From Tricholoma matsutake (taxonomy: Eukaryota; Basidiomycota; Agaricomycetes; Agaricales; Tricholomataceae), in contig AP026539.1 of assembly GCA_026075535.2 (NCBI GenBank), positions 2,728,001-2,792,000 of the forward strand: a DNA stretch of 64,000 nt, written 5' to 3'. The notes beneath the pieces were generated by a model. That model was not told the origin of the DNA and made no database searches. It saw only the letters and a program-made list of their open reading frames with translations. Of this stretch, positions 33,001 to 42,022 are shown in pieces (within the stretch, counting starts at the first letter, position 1; each line of letters opens with the position of its first letter). The position numbers and the translations under genes are program-made.

Positions 33001-33330
33001 CCCCTCGATCTTCTTCATTCTCTATTATCTTCTCCCATAAGCGATTCAATGACATTCCCTTTAGCATGACAGCTTCATCAACGAGTTTCCTAAAAGAAAA
33101 TCAGAGCACGGAAGATAGCAGGCAAGCAAGACGAACTTGGCAAATGTGAGCATCGCTGATCCCACATCGCTGTCAGACTTGACTTTGAGTAAAGCATCAT
33201 TCACAACGTTGAGGTGATCGATGGTTTGCACTACACGCTCCTCAAGATCATTCTTGTTGCCAACAACAGCCTAAGACATCATTAGTCATTGGATCGAGGC
33301 TCTGCGAGGTACGAGCATGAATAATACGCT
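30071..33330 (-). pseudogene. NACHT-WD40 (NWD / STAND) gene, decayed
   Basis: From the right: VVGNKNDLEERVVQTIDHLN and KSDSDVGSAMLTFAK (N-terminal helical region; small introns near 33100), LPRAWKALYNADIRDS, ELCTPGTHVDIL, then the P-loop GDAGSGKSTIACTVAGHF (about 32600), LVIINALDEIDGQGG (Walker B-like) and LKFLITSQPQPELA. After a TGA near 32052 come DEPQLTHLAEKADGLFIYAA, the winged-helix-like region, and WD40 repeats ending at 30071. In-frame TGA codons in the NTPase region (near 32510 and 32052) and frame changes argue for a pseudogene. NWD proteins are fungal NLR-like signal-transducing ATPases linked to allorecognition. This is one of few host-like loci here. Confidence 0.8.
30340..30940 (-). 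repeat. 126-bp coding repeats (42-aa WD40 units)
   Basis: The string CAGTGTGGCCATTCAA occurs at 30427, 30553, 30679 and 30805, exactly 126 bp apart, with near-identical DNA between. Each unit encodes VTSVAFSSDGTHIVSGSNDM followed by SVRVWDALMGVELKMLNGHT with few changes. The last unit before 30330 is shortened (DALMGV runs straight into SGSNDSSVYAWD), an in-frame deletion. The similarity points to recent duplication or gene conversion. Confidence 0.9.
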
Positions 33331-33339
33331 CTCAAATTT

Positions 33340-33720
33340 GGAGATGAAGAAACCCGACTGTTAGATCAGAATGGGTTTTACTTTCACATGAAAAAACTTT
33401 TGATTCTCGATGGTTGTTGGTGCTCTTGAGGCGGAAACATGACGATGGGAGGAACTAAGGAAGCAAACAGCAAGCAGCTGTCAACCTGACATGCCATGTG
33501 GCCTTCTTGAGGCCATACATTGGGAGTACGTTATGTAATTCAAGTTGTTACATGATCAGATATCAATTTGATACCAATCACACTGATTCACAGCCCCCTG
33601 TAGGTGGCCACAACACCCGCAGCCCATGATACTCTTTGGTGTACCAGGTCATCGAGTCAGTGGGTTTGCTCAACATGCTTTCATCCTTGTTTTAGGTTGT
33701 AACTGATGAAAATGTGCTGA
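33340..33720. other. Intergenic spacer
   Basis: It lies between the NWD start region and the 3' end of the secreted-protein gene. Both genes are on the minus strand, so it should hold the promoter of the former and the terminator of the latter. No repeat or conserved element is recognised. Confidence 0.4.
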
Positions 33721-33805
33721 CATGGACTAAACTACAGCTGGGTAGGACACTACGATAGACAAAGTAATGTCAGGCAGTGGATACCATGACCTGGAGTCTT
33801 GTAAT

Positions 33806-34204
33806 CTAATTTCCGCAAATGGTGGTGTAGCAAACCAGCTGGTCTTGCACAGGAAAGGAATTCTGGCCCGACAGACATTGCATATAGGCCACATTTGAGT
33901 AGCAACTCCCCACAACTTGGGTCATCCCTGCTCTATAAAATATCCAGGTACCATCAGACTTTCCATACATGTTTAGCGGACCTTCCCCACAAAGGCCTGC
34001 TGGGATTCTGATGTAATTGGTCGGGAGTGCAGATGCCGATTTGATAAATACAGAGTCTCTGAACATCCCGATGCAGGAATACTCAGATGAAGGGATGGCC
34101 CAAAGCTTATTGGAAGAAACCAATGTTATGTGAAAGTTGGCGAGTGTGGAAGGGATGGTGAGAGCAGTGGTGACCAAAAATACAAGTGATTGAGAGAATT
34201 TCAT
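33806..34204 (-). CDS. Small secreted cysteine-containing protein
   Basis: A 132-residue single-exon frame starting MKFSQSLVFLVTTALTIPST, a classical signal peptide (basic n-region, hydrophobic core, likely cut after Ala-22). The mature part is about 110 residues with six Cys (in EYSC, AGLC, VGSC, MQC, LVC, TIC), an even number suited to disulfides, and ends CGN before TAA. No domain family is recognised. It has no in-frame stop, unlike nearly everything else here, so it is probably a real host gene; size and export signal fit the small-secreted-protein (effector-like) class of fungi. The start is the first Met with a signal peptide. Confidence 0.72.
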   Translation of the reverse strand: MKFSQSLVFLVTTALTIPSTLANFHITLVSSNKLWAIPSSEYSCIGMFRDSVFIKSASALPTNYIRIPAGLCGEGPLNMYGKSDGTWIFYRAGMTQVVGSCYSNVAYMQCLSGQNSFPVQDQLVCYTTICGN

Positions 34205-34933
34205 GGTTTAATCTCGGGCTGAAAACACAACCATGGTCACTTATGGTCAGGGGGCTCAGGAGGAAGTGTTAGAGATGAATGCACTGAAGGTGGATGTGAA
34301 ATGTGAATTCAAAGCACCAACAGCAATCTGGTGAGCTTTTTGTTGCTTTCAAGTTGAAAGTTGAGTAGCACACACACCTGAGGATGTGGCAAGACTCAAG
34401 AATGTGTGCTGGCTGGTGTCAAGCCCTGCACACTGGCAAATGACCATGTGGTATGGAAATCGGATGTTATAATATATCTGATATATCATCGCTTTTTTGC
34501 ACACCTTGGCAAGTAGAATTTAGTCAGCACCAAAATTCACAGTACTTGCACCGTATCGATAGATCACCACACAACTTTGGTATTGATACCTTTGTTTGTA
34601 TGTGAGGCTACAGGTTGTTGGAATATGGTTTATGATATGATAGTAATATATGTCGACTACATTACATAATTAACTCAGGTGCGGAAAACCCGGACCTTGT
34701 CGACAGTAGGAGAATAAGTAAAGTAAAGTACATGAGAAGAATGAGCAATGAACAAAGCAAGTAAAGTAAGAAGTAAAACTTGAGCTGTCACAATGTCATC
34801 CACAGATGTATCCAAGGGGACACCTGGATCAAAAAATAGACCCAGGGTCAATTTTTTTGCTAAGGAGACTTGAAGGAGACTTTGGGCATCAGCAAAACAC
34901 AAAAAAAATGTCTGGGTTTGTTAGGAATGCAGA
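34205..34933. other. Upstream region of the secreted-protein gene
   Basis: No gene. AT-rich, with TATATCTGATATATCATC near 34470 and minus-strand frames without recognisable content. The proximal 200-300 bp presumably include the promoter of the 33806-34204 gene, but no TATA box at a convincing distance was identified. Confidence 0.4.
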
Positions 34934-35427
34934 TAGTGAATGACATGGGTAACCCTGGGATAAAGAAATCTGACCCGTACCCATGCATACCCATACCCGT
35001 GAATGAAGGGTAAGGGTAAGGGTGGATAAGGGTCAAGGGTACAGCTAGTGGTCATCATGGGTAACCCACGCATGGAACCAAACAGTAATAAATATCAACT
35101 AATATATAAGATGCTGCTTCCACAAGCTACCCCTTCTTTGGGGCATTGCTTCCCCCTAAATAAAATAAGTATATTAGTACCTAAACACAGTAGATAAGTA
35201 AATAAAGGGTTTGCGGCACTCATCTGAGTGCCGAAACAAGTAAATAAACACTAGCAATGTGTAAGTAGCCTCTTGGTGACGGGTACCAGGCACAGATCAT
35301 GGGTACCCTAAGTGTGACCAGTACCCAGTGAACCCACCTGAGGGGTATGGATTTCTCAGGGGTACAATAATTCATACCCATACCCATACCCTCACATACC
35401 CATCCTACTTACCCATGTCATTCACTA
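34934..35427. mobile_element. hAT-like MITE with GGGTA/TACCC arrays
   Basis: 494 bp with perfect 19-bp inverted ends TAGTGAATGACATGGGTAA and a perfect 8-bp duplication AATGCAGA (34926-34933 and 35428-35435). Subterminal regions are arrays of GGGTAA/GGGTAT units on both sides. The centre has the palindrome CGGCACTCATCTGAGTGCCG and ACCAAACAGTAATAAA plus TGCTTCCACA, shared with the MITE at 51997-53493. No coding capacity. Confidence 0.95.
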
Positions 35428-35442
35428 AATGCAGAAAAGATG

Positions 35443-35505
35443 ACCAGACTGGGGATTGAACCCAGGCCCTCCTGGATGCTCTGACCAACTGAGCTATCAG
35501 GTCAT
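35443..35505 (-). repeat. tRNA-like sequence lacking an anticodon arm
   Basis: Read on the minus strand: acceptor-like GACCTGA pairing with TCTGGTC in 6 of 7 positions, D-arm GCTCAGTTGGTCAGAGC (stem GCTC/GAGC; A box TAGCTCAGTTGG), then only 12 nt, then a perfect T-arm CTGGGTTCAATCCCCAG (B box GGTTCAATCC). At about 62 nt it is roughly ten bases short, and the space for the anticodon stem-loop is missing. It is therefore a tRNA pseudogene or SINE head, not a working tRNA. Confidence 0.7.
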
Positions 35506-35639
35506 ATAGGGTTCAACAGAACAAGGATACCATATAACCAGACATGGATTGCTATCACTATCACATCACATTTTAGTGTGTGTGTGCAAACTATGGTCTG
35601 TTAAGTACTGATTAAGCAGTGACAGATTATATAATCCAA

Positions 35640-36060
35640 CAGGGTTTTCATTGGTTTCCATTAGTTTCTCAGTTCCTAGAAACTGGACACTGGGAAACTG
35701 AGAAACTTGGGCAGATGTTGTAGTAATGCATAACCTACATTTGTATTACATTACTGAATAAAAATGGAGGAAATTGGGGGATTGTGGGAGGGTTTATGTA
35801 CCCATTGGATGCCAAACATTGTCAAATGGTCCGTGCACTCTCACAGGTATATAAACACTCTGGCAACATCAATAAATTTCTGGGTGTGCCCCAGTTATTG
35901 TTATTTACAATTATGTACAAGTGCTCAAAATAAACAAAGCATTAGATTTCAGTTTCCAGGAAACAGGACATGGGTTTCCCAGTGGCCCAGTTTCCCAGTT
36001 TCCTCTTGTTTTTTTGGTTTCCTGAGGTGAGAAAACTGATGGAAACTAAAATCCTTGTTT
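35640..36060. mobile_element. Possible MITE with TTTCC-rich ends and a TATA block
   Basis: The left side reads AGGGTTTTCATTGGTTTCCA, and the right side read inward gives AAGGATTTTAGTTTCCATCA, an imperfect inverted pair. Sub-ends carry many GTTTCC/GGAAAC motifs. No target duplication was found. The centre (35821-35862) holds CAAATGGTCCGTGCACT and GGTATATAAACACTC, copy 3 of the conserved promoter-like block. Confidence 0.4.
35821..35862 (+). promoter_or_regulatory. Conserved TATA-box block, copy 3
   Basis: TCAAATGGTCCGTGCACTCT, then CAGGTATATAAACACTC. This matches 25795-25835 almost base for base in the motif parts, although flanking DNA differs. The GGGAGCACAAGC part of the other copies is absent. 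Confidence 0.55.
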
Positions 36061-36853
36061 ACTGATGGGTGGACTAATTAAGTTACATAATCAGGCACAT
36101 ATCTATATGATATCATATAGTTAATATGACATCATTCATCAGCCAATTCACAAAACAATTTTTGAGCTTTATAAAGACAGTATACAGTCAATTACCAGGT
36201 AGTGCGCCTTTGGCGGCAGAGCCCACTACTTTTTACTCTTCAGGAAATGACAGGTGGTGTTACTTATAATGTCAGTTTGGGTTATTTTGTGGTGTCCAGC
36301 TGTTTTTAGGTTGCATTTAGAGACTGATCAGTGTAAACATGGGTTCCAAAGGTAAGGAGAGTTTTTGAAGGCCTCTGAGCTTTCTTGAGGGGTACACCCA
36401 CCTTTCAGCACCAAGCTCTGCTCACCCTATCTCACTCGGGTCATTGCGCCATTTGCAGCTCAGTGCTAGAGTTCTAGCTGAGGCCATGTCATGAACAGTT
36501 TGGCATAATAAAAGATTTCTCCTGTACTGCTTTACTCTTGACTTCCACATCACTCTGCAGTACAGGTGAGCACTTCATGCATCTTTCCAATTTTGATCTT
36601 ACTTTCTCAAGATAGTTGTTATTATTGGCTTCAGGAGCTCCAGCTGTGCCATCAATATACAGCAACCATCTTACATCGTAAGATCTTTTCTGATTCCATT
36701 TCTATCTTGATAATCTTATCATCATCCTCACTTTCCAGGGTTCAACTGTGATCTTCTAGCTTCACTACCATTTCCAGTTGAATCTTCATACTGAGCTTCT
36801 CATCTTCTCATTGCCTTCATTATATTCATCATGAGCATGTATCATAGAACTCT
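36061..36853 (+). other. Leader region of the DIRS-like element
   Basis: No gene. GGTAGTGCGCCTTTGGCGGC followed by AGAGCCCACTACTTTTT at 36199-36235 contains a short inverted pair (TAGTG/CACTA with GCC/GGC), which could be an element end. From 36560 the plus strand is pyrimidine-rich with CATCTT motifs leading to the first open frame. The exact 5' end of the element is not defined. Confidence 0.35.
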
Positions 36854-36916
36854 TTGCGTGGCTCAGCTTTGTTTTTCCTTGTATCTCTGCTCACTTCACT
36901 TGCCATCTTACTCTCA

Positions 36917-38320
36917 ATGTCTGATGCTGGAGATCTGTATGAACCTCCTATTCCTGCCATTCCAGTCAATTCACCTGCACCTTTGGACATCGTCAATCTT
37001 CCTGGAGCACTCGAGAATCCCCCTACAGCCCCCGATGAGGCTGAGCTCATTGGGGTCCGGACTGAGACCTGTCAGCACCTTGTCGAGGATGCAGTCTCAG
37101 GTCACACTTCAGTTGATGCCTTCCTCGATTTCCTCAATGAAACAGAGGTCTCTCCTAAAGAAGCGCAAGACTATATGGATCAAGTGTTGCAGCATCACAG
37201 TCAGCAAGGAGCCCCAGGTCCTCCTCCTCCACCAGCAGATCAGGCTCTCACACACCCTAATCTGATCGATGCAGCAAATGCCCTTGCTTGGGCTATCCTT
37301 TGGGCAAAAGTCAACCAACTGCAGGAAATTGGGTCTCACCCAGCTCCATCGGAGTTGGAGTCCATCCCCTTTTTCCACTTTCCTCACTGATGAAGTCACC
37401 AACTTCCTGGGAATCCCAAATTCTAAAGGAGCCATACCTGCTGCTGTGCTGGCCAAAGCCCCTCATCTGGCCAAACTGGCTATCTCAGCAGAGGCTGATG
37501 CTCATCTGGAGGAGACTCAAGAGCTTCTTGCAGTCTTTGGTCCTCAAGCAACCCAAGAAGCCCTCATGAATAAGGTGCAGTTCACTGCAGTGGCTGTTCC
37601 TTTGCCTCCAACGATTTGGTGCAAAATCATCCTCAATCATTTTGTCAATTTTGAGAAGCTATTTGCATCTATGGAAAAAGGCTACAATCACCATGATGAC
37701 CCCAAAGATTTTGGACCTGGCTATGCACTTGTCAAGAAGGAGCAAGCTTTTTCCAAACTCAAATTACACAACGAAGCAGACTGGCTCTGAGTTTTTGATG
37801 CCTGGTCTGCTGGGACATCTTTATTTTGCCATACAGAGAGGGAGCTTCAAGTGTATCGCTCAATTGTTTCAGACTTATTCTGGGCTGTGCTGAACAATGC
37901 ACAAGTCGCAATTGAGTTTGATGTTGAGGTTCATGACAAATATGCATGAAAACCTTTCCCTCTGGATGACAGAGCTCAACTCAACCTTCCACTACTCACT
38001 CAGATGTTCCATAGTCCCTCAACTACCTTGTCTTCTTGCTTGACTAATAAGTGTGCTGCCCCATTTCCTTCCTCTGGCCAAGCTAAGTGAGTGGACATGC
38101 CTTGTTGCAACTGGAATCTCAGCAATCGCAAGATGGATCCTTGCCCTAACAAGCGTAAGCATGGGATCTGCTGCATTTTTGGTGACATTGCACCAAAGAC
38201 AATGAGCAATGTCTCACCTCCCTTCAATCTCACTCTCAAGAAGGAGAATTCAGCTAGTTATGACAAGGTGTCTTCATTTGTTGAGACTGGGCCTAGGACA
38301 ATTTACTACTTCTAATCCTA
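36917..38320 (+). pseudogene. DIRS-like element, gag-like region
   Basis: MSDAGDLYEPPIPAIPVNSP opens the first frame, which contains VDAFLDFLNETEVSPKEAQD and ANALAWAILWAKVNQLQEIG. After a frame change near 37385 it continues DEVTNFLGIPNSKGAIPAAV, AVPLPPTIWCKIILNHFVNF, and past TGA codons near 37788 and 37947. CNWNLSNRKMDPCPNKRKHG with ICCIF (38100-38185) is a Cys-rich motif of the sort found before reverse transcriptase in these elements. Family recognition is by memory of Agaricomycete RT-recombinase elements; no search was done. Confidence 0.6.
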
Positions 38321-38682
38321 CATTAAAATTCCCATGATTTTCTAGACCCTCCTCAGTTCCATCAAGGTTTTGTTTGGTCTGATAGCTTTCAAAATACTAT
38401 TTCTCCTGCTGCCCATTATACTGAGATCACTCTGCCTCTCCCTTCTCTACCTCAACATCTTCTGGATGACCCTCAGCTTCAAGCCTCCATTCAATCTCTT
38501 GGGGACACAATCAAAGTCAACACTCCTTTTGATGTTGACAAGATTGAGTTGCTCCTTTCTGACCACCCCAACCAACCAATTGTCTACTCTGTCATGAAGG
38601 GATTCCAAGAAGGCTTTTGGCCATTAGATGACAGTGACTGGAAGATCGAGGTTGAAGAGGTGACAAAAAACTATCCTGCAAA
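38321..38682 (+). pseudogene. DIRS-like element, pre-RT segment (left of MITE)
   Basis: In mixed frames it reads HYTEITLPLPSLPQHLLDDP, KVNTPFDVDKIELLLSDHPN, QPIVYSVMKGFQEGFWPLDD and WKIEVEEVTKNYPAN. The last word is cut by the MITE at 38683 and continues at 39553 as DLDQEQI with the frame kept. Confidence 0.7.
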
Positions 38683-39544
38683 TAGTGTTTTGTCTAGTTT
38701 GGTTTTTTGTCCCAAAATGTAAAGACCACAACCTAAACCAGTCCAGGACCAACCCAGATACTGCTAGAACCAAAATGAACCACCTAGGACCAGTCCTTTC
38801 TGGTTAAAAGACTGAAAAAGACTGGTTAAGACTGGTTCAGACCAATGTTTTGTTGTGAAATTTGTTGTATTAATACATATAACCCATATGTATCTTAGCA
38901 AGTATTACCTGGACCTTATAACCACTGCACAGATGTATAGACATTGTAATTTCCCATCATTTGGTTTAACTTTTAAGACATTTCATCAAGATTTGACTTG
39001 GCTATGATCAATATAAAAATACATCTACTGAATGACTCAAAGAAATGTAATGTGACAACCATAAATTATGTGATGCATAGCATGCATTGACAAATGGTGG
39101 GAGTATTATTATACATGTTAGTCCTATGATCATTAATAGAATTAAGCAAATGATCAACATATGAGTAAGATGAAATGAAAATCAATCTGATACAACAAAA
39201 TACTCATACAAAAATAGATTTGGTTATATCTTTCTCAATTCTTAACCATTTTTATGAACCAGAGGTCAAATTTGCCAGATTTCATGTGGGAACATGGTCC
39301 AATATATGTTCCCATTATAGAACCAGTTCTAACTGGTTTAGACCAGTTTTCTTTGGTTTAGACCAGTTTTCTTTGGTTTAGACCAGTTTTCTTTGGTTTT
39401 ACAACATTCTTCAAAATGGAAAGACTGCTAACTGAACTGCAAAAGACCAGTCCATAAATAGACCACTGGTCTGGTCTTTTCTGGTCCAATTCAGTCCAAT
39501 TTCGGTCTTTTTTTCAGTCCTATGAACTGGACCCTTCAACACTA
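38683..39544. mobile_element. hAT MITE in the DIRS-like element
   Basis: 862 bp; left end TAGTGTTTTGTCTAGTTTGG, right end read inward TAGTGTTGAAGGGTCCAGTT, perfect 8-bp duplication CCTGCAAA (38675-38682 and 39545-39552). Subterminal regions are rich in GACTGGT/ACCAGTC, and TTAGACCAGTTTTCTTTGG is tandemly repeated three times at 39330-39395. No transposase. It belongs to the same TIR class as 18850-26151 and 42023-43298. Confidence 0.93.
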
Positions 39545-39552
39545 CCTGCAAA

Positions 39553-40120
39553 TGATCTGGATCAAGAGCAAATCTGAGCTTTCAAGGATAGGGAAGTTGA
39601 AGTAGGAAGGTGGTCTGATCCTCTTCCAGAGACATCTCTCCTTCCAGGAATGAAAGTGTCCCCCATGTTTGTTGTGTGGCAACATGAGAAACCACAGGTG
39701 GTTACTGACCACTCAAGTTCTGGGATCAATGATGGCATACCTCAGGCTGAAGCTAAGGTCAAGTATGATGACATGTGATCCTTTGGGCAGACACTCCATG
39801 ATGCTCGTGAGGCAAATCCAGGAAGGCATATCATCATTTTCAAATTGGACATCTCCACCACATGCCTTAATTTACTGGCACATTCTCTCTTTCAATTGCA
39901 TCAAGTCATCAACATCGAGGGTAAATTGTACATTGTGCGACATCTGGTGTTCAGGAACAGAGTGTCCCCTTGAATCTGGTGTGCAGTCTCTGGGTTACTG
40001 TGCTGGCTCACCATGCGCAAATTTGACATTCTTGGACTCCACATATATATGGACAACTTTTTTGGATGGGACTTTGAAGACCATCTGATCAAATAATCTC
40101 AGGGTAGACGACGGCCTCCT
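39553..40120 (+). pseudogene. DIRS-like reverse transcriptase
   Basis: VGRWSDPLPETSLLPGMKVS, PMFVVWQHEKPQVVTDHSSS, GINDGIPQAEAKVKYDDM and a stop, then FGQTLHDAREANPGRHIIIF, KLDISTTCLNLLAHSLFQLH, VRHLVFRNRVSP and the catalytic box HIYMDNFFGWDFEDHL. The family box is YMDD; here the second Asp is Asn. Frames change several times and stops are present, so it is inactive. Confidence 0.8.
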
Positions 40121-40900
40121 CACCAGGTTTAGCTACTGATTTTGGGGGAATACATCTCATGCCCTTTCAAAGATAAGAAGCAGGATCCTGGTGAGCTACT
40201 CAAGATTATTGGATTCTGGGTAGATGCAAATCAAGGGAGTATTTCCTTACCTCCTTCATCTGTGAGCAATTTAATCTTAAAGATCGACACCTTCCTTGCA
40301 ACACCTGGCCATAGTCCTACTCTCCAAGATTGTCAACACCTTGCAGGTCATCTCAACTGGCTACTAAACATGCTCCCTGGGGGTTGCCCCCAATTTAACC
40401 AAGTTGTACTGTAAGATGAGCAGTAAATCACCTGCCTTTTCTGGCATCCCCCTCAATGGTGTCATCATTTCTGATCTGTCTTGGTTAAAATCCATCATTC
40501 CTCACTCCATAGGCATTCAGTTTGCTGATTCTGGGTTGTGGTCTGACAATGAAGCCAACATTGTTTTGTGGACAGATGCTGCTTTGACATCTGCCTTATC
40601 CTTTGTTTTGCCAACCAAGGGTTTGTGTACAAGATTCACCCTGGTTCTGAGAAGGTCGACATCTTCTTCTTGGAATTGATGGCAAACCTATGTGGAATTC
40701 ATCACATTGCATCCTTTGCTCATCTGCCTCACTGAGTACTTCTCTGGTCAGACAGTTTAGACTCTGTTCATGTCCTGAATACTCTTCATACATCACAGTC
40801 GATGCATAATGCTCCTCTTCTTGGGTTAGCAGTGGTTTTGAACTCTGGGCTCAACTTACATGCAAGGCATATTGAAAAACATCTGGGCAGATATGTTATC
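40121..40900 (+). pseudogene. DIRS-like connection domain and RNase H
   Basis: YISCPFKDKKQDPGELLKII, GFWVDANQGSISLPPSSVSN, HLAGHLNWLLNMLPGGCPQF are the thumb/connection. PAFSGIPLNGVIISDLSWLK, FADSGLWSDNEANIVLWTDA (RNase H first Asp in WTDA) and VDIFFLELMANL-like follow, then WSDSLDSVHVLNTL-like and HARHIEKHLG-like fragments to about 40900. This continues directly from the reverse transcriptase. Confidence 0.75.
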
Positions 40901-41089
40901 TCATCTTCTCCTCAATGAGTATCATTGAAAATTCCCCACTGATGGCATCCATTTCTTCACCCCCCCATGGGAGCTGTTGCTGGCATGATGGAGGAAGTGC
41001 TTTTGAGCACTCTGGGAGGTTGAGCCACCAGCACACAGGTGATTCATCCTCCCATGGATCTGGCAGACCTGGATGACTGAGTATGTCAT

Positions 41090-41660
41090 CTTCAAGCAAG
41101 CACTATCCGGCACTCTACTGTGAAAGGGTATGCCATGGGGGCTAGGGATTACATCAACTTTTGTACATCTCACGGATTGTCCCTGGACCTGACACCCCAA
41201 ACCTTGTCACACTACATTGCTTACACCTCTCAATTTATTGCATCTGCACCAAAATACCTTCCCAGAGCTTGCTATTTCCTCCATGACATTTATCTGCATT
41301 TTGATGATAATTGGCTGCACCCTCTTGTCACCACAACAATACGTGAATCAAAGAAGCTGCATGCAGGCCATGTAAAATGTAAACTTGCATTGCACACCAC
41401 ACACTTGCAGACCTTCCTGCAAGTAGCAGATTGCTCTGGCTCTTATGTGACCTACTATTTGCAACTGTGTTGTCCTATGCATTCTATGCATGCCATTGCA
41501 TGGGCAAACTCGTGCAGAAAAATGATAAGTCTTTGTTTGATTGGTGGAAGATTATCAAGCGAGCAGCTCTCTGTTTTGAAAAAGGGCATGGGCTTGCAGA
41601 AGATTTCCCATTGAAAATAAATCAAAATACAAATATGACCAAATTTAAATGTTTTTGTTG
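41090..41660 (+). pseudogene. DIRS-like tyrosine recombinase, truncated
   Basis: STVKGYAMGARDYINFCTSH, LDLTPQTLSHYIAYTSQFIA and HPLVTTTIRESKKLHAGHVK form the SAM-like core-binding domain of a tyrosine recombinase. After a frame shift, LLFATVLSYAFYACHCMGKL and DWWKIIKRAALCFEKGHG match the start of the catalytic domain; the position expected to hold the first catalytic Arg (MRLGEL in relatives) reads CMGKL. The segment with the His-x-x-Arg and Tyr residues is missing. Its order after RT/RNase H marks the element as DIRS-like rather than LTR-type. Confidence 0.72.
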
Positions 41661-42022
41661 ACATGCGAGGTTTGGAGTCTGATTTTTCCACTCTTGAGGT
41701 GAACCAAACATAGTTTTGAACTTATTCCAACTTGTAATGCTTGTGGAAATTGTATTATGAAAGTAAGTTACAGTCGACTCTGTCTTAAACCATACTCATG
41801 TAGGGACTACCATGGATGCATCTGGATGCATCCAGGTAAATATCCATGGATGGTGGATAAGTTCTTGTGGATATGGATGATATCCATGGACTATCCACAT
41901 CATCCACAAAACTGATAAGTGAACTTTTTGCCAAAAGGTTGTTGTAATATGCACTGTTGATGTGTAACTACTAGTATACAACTAATAGTTATGTGTTTGA
42001 AGTACCTATCACTGAGGAAAAG

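Noticed and set aside
35443..35505. Functional tRNA gene
   Set aside because: Acceptor, D and T arms are present, but only 12 nt are available for the anticodon arm and variable loop.
37109..37456. Minus-strand open frame across the DIRS-like gag
   Set aside because: It is antisense to a frame with recognisable gag-like content and has no motif of its own.
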